Source: Cymbidium sinense (taxonomy: Eukaryota > Streptophyta > Magnoliopsida > Asparagales > Orchidaceae). From it: a stretch of DNA of 64,000 nucleotides. This document shows, piece after piece, positions 25,101 through 34,100 of this stretch; within the stretch, counting starts at the first letter, position 1; each line of letters opens with the position of its first letter. A model generated the notes under the pieces. That model ran no database searches and was not told the origin of the DNA. It saw only the letters and a list, made by a program, of their open reading frames with translations. A program made the translations under genes and the position numbers. The stretch lies in the NCBI GenBank assembly GCA_021442155.1, contig CM038216.1, forward strand, positions 152,855,009 through 152,919,008, written 5' to 3'.

Positions 25101-28100
25101 ATGCTATAAATCATGTAGAATTCTATCAAATGACAAATGATAAATCTATCGACATCATTTTTAATGTATTCTCTCAAGTTCAAGATCTCGAAGAAAAGTT
25201 CCAAACCCGATCCTCATGTCAATTTAGAGTTGACAGGTTTGGAGAACGATAGATTTTGAAATAAGCACCCAGTCCGATCCTCAGAAAATAGTCGAGTGAG
25301 GGTCTACCTTCCTGGTTTGGTCTTCGGACCGGGTCCGGGTTAACAAAACCTAAATATCCCATATCAAAACTCATGCTTGTATTCTGGTGCATACGTCATG
25401 TCAAATTCAATTACTTTAACTTAAATATTCATATGTCCATACAATATTTTACAAAGAACAAATATCTGTATGTATGTTGAAGTATCCAGTAGCTCAAATA
25501 TCTAGAAAGACATGTAATCCAAATGCAAGACAGAAAAAAGAGAGAAATGATATCTATATATTATCTCGATTTGGTCTGAGGCCAGGGTTGAGTTAACAAA
25601 ACTCAAAATCAAAATTTGGCATATAAATTTCAACTTAGACGTCTTAATATTCATGCAATTTTGAAAGAGATATCCCGTATGCGTATTTGAAGTAATTCTT
25701 AAGTCAAATATAAAAGAGCAGTCTACATCGGTTTGAGTCTTGGATGGGTTCACAAAACCTAAAAATGTCATATTAAGAACTAAATTTGCAAATTGATACT
25801 TACATTTCAACTTGACATTCACATGTCCATATAATATTTTAAAAGAATAGATATTCGTATGTATGTTGAAATGTTTAAATATTTAGGAACATATGCAAGT
25901 TAGATATAAAGCAAGGAACAGATGTTATACATCCCGGTTTGATCTTCGGACCGGGTTCGGGTTAACAAAACTTTAAAATTTGATATTATAAGAATTTCAA
26001 ACTAATAATATCTAAGAAGTTAATTCTGTCTTGTAATTACAAGATATGAATTAACGACACGCTCAGTTCAAGAAGAAAAGTCCCGTCCTACATGTTTATT
26101 TAAGTGGACAAGGTTTGAAGGATTATACTTCGAGATGAATTTAGACTCGATCTTACGTAGAAAATCAGAGTAGAGCAATCATCGATTGATATTGGTCCTA
26201 TGATCGAGAAGGGTAATTATTATTAAAATTTCAATGATAAATGATCATATATTCAAATCTAAATCAATCATAAAATGATTAAAATTCAAATAAAATAACA
26301 AAATATAAATAAAAAAATGAAATTAATTATTTAAATTAAAACTAAAAAAATCAATCCACCCCTCCGCAACTGTTTGTCTTGGGGGACAAATTAAGAAAAT
26401 TTTTTTGTTAGAAGCCATATCAAATCAAATCATAACTAACTTCACACTCAAATATTCCAGCGTGGGGCGTGACTCGTGTCCTCTGTCCGTGATTTTGCAT
26501 GATATGACACCACATAAATGGCGGTTATGACAGGCCTCGGCCGGTGGTTTCGCGATATGACACTAAATTACGGTCACGGCCGTAGTATGTTCAACGGTTT
26601 GCTCTTTGGTGAAATAGAATGTATTTGGTTGGGCAAAAGTTATATGTTAGGGGTTGACTTATATTTGTCCCCTTAGACAAACTTCACCCCAAGTCTACAA
26701 GGATACCTTGGACGATGTAACTCATGTGTTGCTGACATAGATCATTCGGTCTGGTTGGGTCGACTCTCCTCGACTAAGCGACCACTGCGGCGGGGGATAT
26801 AACCATGGGATCTAGATCGAGCGCGCCATTGTTCCCCCCACAAAAAATTTTAAATTAAAATAATAAATTTCATAAATTCTAAACTCCACTCATTGCAATT
26901 ATATACTCGTTATTTAATGATTCATTGTACTTTAATCAAAAGTCTCTCGGTATTGGGAGGTAATGCTTATAGACTGCCTATAAGAAACAGAGATATAAAA
27001 GTTCTCACCAAATGGGAACGAAATCTTTGGGTAGTGTCTTATCTACTATTCATCTGCCTTTTGAAATTATCACCAACACTTAAACAACTCTTTTTCTTTT
27101 TTCAAAAGAGGTCGGTAATGAATTTTCGGATCCCACACAAGTTTTTGCCCTATTTAATCGTTTGTGATATGTGAATCTTAAGTCTTCTTTCATGCTTCAT
27201 GTAATATAACATTCTAATTGCATTTGAAAATGCTTACCTAGAATTGTCTTGCATCAATTGTTATTAAAGCTTATAATCGCATATCAGCTCAACTAAACAC
27301 GACATTTAGAAATTGATAAATGATGCAATTTAAATAGTTTTGGGTAAGTTATTGTTTTAGTCAACAAAATTGTAACCATTGAGTGGTTCCAAGTTATGTT
27401 TCTACATTCAATTGGGGGTATGATCATAGAAAATTTTTAATGTTGATTAATGATTTTGAATTTATTTTTTAAATATAATTTACTAATTCTGAAATAATTG
27501 AATATGTTAAATTAAAATTAGTGGAGCATGCACCATCATTTTAGGAAAGTGTTGCTAATAAGTGTCATTGGTTAATAAAAAATATAAATTCAAAGTATAT
27601 TATTTATTATTTGGTGAATGTAATAACAAACTGTATGATCAATTTAATAACTGTAAACAAGATAAATATGATGTGTTTTGACGGTTGTACAAGATTTATT
27701 AGTCCATTGGCTAAATGGGATATCTTTATATTATTTTGTCACTATTTTTTATTTAACTAAAAGTCTTGAGCAAAAATAGAGAATGAACTAACTTATAATA
27801 CATTGAAAACACTATTTAAGGCTTTATCTAGACCTTTGAGTATTGGTGAGTGTTTCATGTGTAGCAGGTGCTCTTGCGCCTATTTTTTTATTTGTTTTCT
27901 TCTCACTTTTTTGTAATTTATGGAAAAAAAAAACATTAAGTATCATGGAGTTTCAAAGGCATGACAAGGATAAAGTGCTAGGATTTTCCTTGGCTAGCTA
28001 AATTTTAATTGTAAGGGATTGAGATTTCTCATGGGCATAAGTCCCTATGATTAGTTACATTTCAATTTAGATATCTAATAAGGGTATTATTTTGCTATGG

Positions 28101-31100
28101 ATTGATAGCTTAAGGTTTCTTTTGATATGTAACGGAATTGATGATATACCAAATTAAGAACTTACAGTTATGTCATTTGGAATCAACATAGTGTACCCAA
28201 TTTACTAACCGTAGATGGGTGGAAGACCACACTGTCCAAATATTTTGATTAGCAACTATGAGTTTCCTTCTATAAGATATCCCAAGTATATTGGTGTGGA
28301 AGTATGTTGAATAATGTTTTCCTCTAAAGTGAAGTCCAAAATTTATCTTGGACAAATTAAGTTTAAATGGACTAGTATGGCTGACTATACTTTAGATGGT
28401 TTAGGATATGAGCACAAAGGTACAACGTCTTAAGCATAACCAACTCATATCAAAATTGGCTCAAGGCATGCAAAATGACTTAGCGAAGCTAGAAAATAAT
28501 TGTGAGTGTTTGCACCATTTTAACATTCCCAACACTTTTAGATGGAAGAATTCATGACTTAAAAATAAATAAAATATTTTATGCTTGAAGCTGGATCTTG
28601 CAATGGCAGATTTAGATGAGGGTTCATTTAAGCTAATTAGGCCATTGGCTTCATTTGAGTAATAAATAAACTTTAGGATATCTTTATTGTTGATTTATAA
28701 TTTTACTAAATAGCTCATTGCTATTCTAAAATAAAATTGTTAGCATATACCAAATTATGTTTATGATCATTTAAATCATGAGTATAATTTTAAGTTCATG
28801 TGGCTAACATTTTTTTATTACATTATGAACATTAACCATAAACCATCCAGCATTAATTATGATATAGCATGGTTTCTAATTTTTAGTATTTTCTCCTTGG
28901 AGGATTTGAATGTTGTCCTCAACCTTACTTATCTTTGTAAATGATTAAGTGGAATTTTGTAACTTGAAGTAAAAAAAAAGTAAATTCAATGAAAAGATGA
29001 GTGTTTTACAAATTGAAGGGATCACCATGGAGATGAGAAGAGGAGCCTTTGTTTTTACTACAAGTGTTAATTGAAACTTGGAGTGATCTTAGGGAATGTT
29101 GAGGCGAGAAGCAGTGATCTTAGGGAATGTTGAGGTGAGAAGCGATAGAGTTGCGCCAGATTCCTATAAAGTTTTCTTGTTTGATTTGTGTTCGGAAATC
29201 AAGCATAGTATTTGTTTTTCATTTTTATCAAGAGGCATGAGAACCTAATGCCTTGTAACTTGGGTGAAAAAAAATGTAGTTCCAGTGAGTACATGAATAA
29301 TTATTTGGCTTGTTATGGTTAATTTTATTCTGGTAGAAGTTTATGAAGGGATAAATGCTCATAAAAAATTGTTTTTTCATGATAAGAGAAGAAGGTAATG
29401 TTTATATTGTTTAATTGATAATGAATAATAAGGTAAAATCATCTTGATCTATTGCATCTGTCCCTCTCCTTCCACTCACAAGAGGTTTTGGATCATATCT
29501 CTTTCATTGTTAGCAATTTGCATCTTGTGTTGGGATTATTCCAGGTGTAGAAAATAGATACCTCAAAATGTTTTCTGTTGATAAATGTAGCACTTTTGAA
29601 AGGAAATTTGCTTAGGCATTAATAAAGAAGTTTTGTGCTAGATAGTTTGCTAAAATCTTGATTCAATTTCTCTACAATATTAATTCACAAAATTTGCACG
29701 ACTTAAATTATCACTGCCATCCTTACCTGCTGCTTGTGTACCAGATTGTCATAATCTTTATTACTTAAGTCTAAAGCTTTCATTGATGTTTGAAATCAAT
29801 CATATCAGTTTTTTTTTCCTCCATGCTGGGCACGCATTTAGACTCTAGTCTTCATGATGCACTTTCACTATTCATTGCAGGTATCAATACTCCCTCCTTT
29901 GGGTTCAATTCTGGTCACATCTATTGCAGCATTATTTGCTGACAACTTGATCTCCAATGGAGTTGAAAATACAATTGTAAGGAAGAAGAACGCCCAAGCC
30001 TTTTGTTTCAACATCATTCTTACCTTTTTTATAAGTAATCATATTTTATGTGGTAATGAAAAATTTTCTTTTCACTTGTTTTTTTTTAAAATGTTTTAGA
30101 CAAGTTTAGGTGATTTGGTTAAATACTAAGAATTTAGTCTGCTTTCTATGTTATGATGCTTGCGAGGCTAATGTGTATGGCAGTTAACTTTCTCGAAACT
30201 TAAATGTACTACAAGATAGTCATGTTCCTAAATTAGTCAGCTTAGTTAGGAATTAGTAAATGTTTAATCAATTGGAAAGTATGGCCTGTGCGTTATTTTC
30301 CATAAGTCTAAACTAGTTATGCTTCTTTAATGGTCACAATGTAGCTTTTTGATGTAATTTGTTTTTTGTAGAATATCTTTAACTAGATGGTTTTACATTC
30401 ACATGTTTTACTGGCTTTAATGAAATGGTAATAAATCTTAGGATTTGAGACAGTACACCTTGAGTCATGTACAATGATACATTGACTTAACACAGTCTAA
30501 TTCAACTTGGTATAGACATAAGGTTTCAACTTACCTCATAAAAGCTGAACAATGAAATATTTTGGGGCATGATATGCAAATGTTAAAATATTACTATAAT
30601 AAAATTTTTCTACAATTGAATTAGATAGATGCAGATAGAAGGATAGGTGACAAAGTTAACATGGAGTTGCATGGCTAGGCCAGTAAAGAAATGCATATAA
30701 AGATGAAAATATGTAAAGAGAGGGACAAAGGTATAAAAAATGATGAATGTGCAATGAAATAACATGGGTATAAAGTTGTGAGGGGAAGAGAAAGTCTAAA
30801 ATGTTAATTGAAATCTATTTTCATTTTCAAACATTTTCTAGAAAAATAGCTTGTAAAGAATTAAAAAACATTGATAAGATTCTTACGAGTGCCTAAAGAT
30901 TATCAAATAAGTATCCAAGTGTTATAATTATTTAAGCAATTAAAATACCAAGGCATACTGAAGGAAAATGAGATGTAGATTAGGTTTAGAAATTCTAAGG
31001 CCTTGATTTATTCGTGGCTACAATCTATTAAGTAGTTGAATTTCAAAGTATAAAGGGATATTTGGTAAAATTTAAGCCAAATTCTAGCAAACGGTCCAAT

Positions 31101-34100
31101 TTACTACTTCAAGTCCTACAAAATCTTAAACCCCATTTCTCCATTTTCCCTGAAATCTAGAATTTAATAATTTTTGGCATTCGGTGGATTTAACTTGGTT
31201 AGATAAGTCTCACAACCTTTTTTTTCTTCCGATGTCGTTGCTCTTATCAATTTCGTCTCCAGCAAGCAATCAATTTCCATTCTTTGCGCATCAAGAGTGT
31301 TGGGAATATGGGGCATAAAGATTTGGGGAAGAAAGATGTGATTTCAAAATTTAAAATTGTTAATATACTTGATATAAATTAAATAGGATATATTAATTAA
31401 AAATTTAGTTAATCTTCATAATTAATATTAATTAATTAAAAATTTATTTTAAATAAATTAATATTATTTGTGATTTAATTTAATTAAATTAAATTAAATT
31501 TATTATGTTTAGTTAGTTTTATGAGTTATTTATGATTAATTAAGATATGAATCTTAACTGATTATTATTTAATTAAAAAATAGAATTGATGGTAAGTTTT
31601 ATTAATTAAAATTGTAAATATCTAATCAAAAAAATTATATATACAAAATCTTAATTATTAATATTAGTAATAGGTTATTAAATTTTTAATTAATTATTAA
31701 TTGAGATGTTTAATTAGATTAGTTATGATTTAATTTAGTTTAATTAGGACTGATACAAATGTAATTAAATATCCCAATCATATATATCTTTAAATCCTCA
31801 AAGAAGTAGCCAAACTATTTACTTGAATTTAATTGATTTAACACCTATCATACCAAATAGTTTTCAGTAATTAACCCACATAGGATTTAGTAAATTTTGA
31901 TCAATATTTATTAAATCGAACTTACAGCTAAACCACTCCTAAGATTGTTGATCAAGCTAGCAATTTGAGAAGAGAGAATTGCTGATGAAGATAGAGGAAA
32001 GAATGTGAGAGAGGAATTGGGAGGGGGAAGATACCTTGGGCATGCGAATGGCCTGAGAGGAAATGTAAGGGCAATTTCATAAAGTGAGAAGAGAGGGGGT
32101 GGGGGGTGGGCAGAGAGAGACTGGCTTGAGGGTAATCGTAGGAGTAGTTCCAACTAGTGAATAGCTAGTGAGCTAGAGAGAGAAGAGAAAGGGAGCAAGG
32201 AGAGGGGCATAGGGAGAGGAGTGGGTGGGAAAGAGAAAGAAGGGAGAGAGAGAGAGAGAGAATGGTGCTTGCTTCCTATTTCTTAAAAAAAAATATTATT
32301 GAGGCATGAAATGTGAAAAGAAATAAAGTAAATTATGAGAAGAATAAGCGATTGCTTCCTATTTATGGTCAAAAGGATTAAGGAAACTATATGAAATGAG
32401 AAAGGAAATAAAATAAACTATTTTTTTATGTGTATGTCCAAATATATTAAGGGGTTTTTTTGGTTTAAAGTAAAGTGGGTGTAATATATTTTAATTTGGT
32501 GTTTTGTTTGAAGTAAATGGAAAGCAAAGTAAAATATTAATGATTTTAAAGTCACATTGTAAGTTATTTGTGATGTATTTTAAACTTGAATAATTTAGCC
32601 GAGTTCCAAATACACTCCAAGTCAACATCTTTGTGATCACTTATTTTTATCACTTGTTACTTGCTTCTCACCACTGACAATCTACTGCTGTTCTCCACTT
32701 AGGTTTACATTGAGTTCATTTCAGTTCAAGCCAAATACAAAAAAAAAAGTAAGTTCTTACATTTACTTTACACCAAATCAAACAACTCTAGAACTATTTC
32801 AGATACATTGTATTTCTTTTATTTTGTATTCTTTTGTAGTAAACTAAATGACCCCTAAAAGAAAGCCTAAATATTTGCTAAACATAAATCACTAATAAAA
32901 ATAATTAATCAATCATATCAGTGACATAAAAAATAAGTAATGATTTAGTTGACCATCAATTTTCTTGAGGTAATTAGAATTCCACTTTGGAGAGTTTTGG
33001 CTAAGATACTCATTATGAAGGTTAGACAAAATGAGTTGCAACTCATCATGTGTCACCCAATAATCATTTGATGGTGGATGGTCTCACCATCAAATAAATA
33101 TTGATGTTCGTCTTAAGAATCCAATGCAATCTCATTTGATAAAATCAGTTTAACATTTGGAATTGGTGTTGGAGTTGGTGGAAGAATTCAAACTGGTTTT
33201 ACTATTAGAGCTAAAATTGCACTAGTAGTAATATATTGATTGAAAATTTTGGTGGTTCAAATGTTCCTCTATATGAAGATGGAGAGAGAATTTGAGGGGC
33301 ATGGGAGATAGAGCATGAATTAGAGAAAGAGATGTAGAGAGAAAGATAGGTGATAAGAGATAAGAGATGGGCATTGGGGCGAGAACATGAAGAGTGAGAG
33401 TGAGAATGTGTGTGTGAGAGAGAGAGAGATGTCTGGTTCCAAGATTAAGTTCCAAACTCATTAATTCCCTAAAAATTGCTGGAAATAAGGAAAGTAACAA
33501 AATAAATTAAATGTTCTTTTATGGATAAGGTCAAGTACATTTAAAGAAAATCTAATTTTTTTTTTCTAGACATAGCTTACTAGTAAAATTAAATAATTAA
33601 TCATGTCATCGGTCAGACATCCTCATCAGAATGAAATCACTTAGACCAAGCTTTATCAATTTTGAAGGAATGGAATAAGTGATTCTTGAAATGTTGATTT
33701 TGAGTCATGAATTTGGCATTCTGTAATGCATTGTTAGATATATAAAGTAGTCATGCGGCTTGAAGACCAAGAAAGAGTGAAGAGTACTATACCCTTCGTT
33801 CTCTTCTTGTCATTTCATATACTTTTTTAGTCGCAGTCATAGTCAAATAACCATGCAGGGAAACAACTTTGGAAATGGAAATGATGTCGAGATTAATATG
33901 ATGTTTTTTGGGTTAAAGGAAGAAGCATAGGTATTGTATATCCTCATGATCTGGCAGCAATAGTAGCAACCAAAGAAGCAACCCAATATACTTGAATGAA
34001 AAAAAGGAGACAGTGAAATTAGCTAATGATGCATGAGAAAGGGACTGCGGACTATCAGACCAAATTGTCAGATAAACTTTTTTCTTCTCTTAGTAATGAG

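Larger units (their letters stand above)
18880..26850. mobile_element. Non-coding repeat-rich insertion, possible non-autonomous retroelement
   Basis: About 8 kb within intron 5 without any recognisable transposon protein. Its composition differs sharply from the flanks: a CpG- and GC-rich block at 19,050-20,100, a pyrimidine-rich UTR-like block at 21,470-21,740, then a series of different tandem-repeat arrays from 23.5 to 26.2 kb and another GC-richer end (26,460-26,840). This layout fits an LTR-type element that has lost its genes, but I could not identify terminal repeats, a primer-binding site or target duplications. Borders are judged only from composition. Confidence 0.45.
13476..29880 (+). 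other. Giant intron 5 of the PHT4 gene (16.4 kb)
   Basis: Bounded by GTAAGT after exon e and TTCATTGCAG before exon f. It contains an L1-type LINE relic and a long non-coding repeat-rich insertion, both listed separately. The remaining stretches 13,476-14,050, 18,380-18,880 and 26,860-29,880 are AT-rich with no recognised feature. Confidence 0.88.

Noticed and set aside
26815..26845. TGGCGCGCTCGATC on the minus strand as a tRNA primer-binding site
   Set aside because: It resembles a TGGCGC-type site only over six bases, and I could not find an LTR next to it.
28600..28660. LDLAMADLDE-like string reminiscent of copia gag LDLxLA
   Set aside because: Too short; flanking frames contain stops and do not match gag.
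33222..33500. 92-codon minus-strand Ser/Leu-rich frame
   Set aside because: Arises from a GA-rich stretch (GAGAGAG on plus); no domain.
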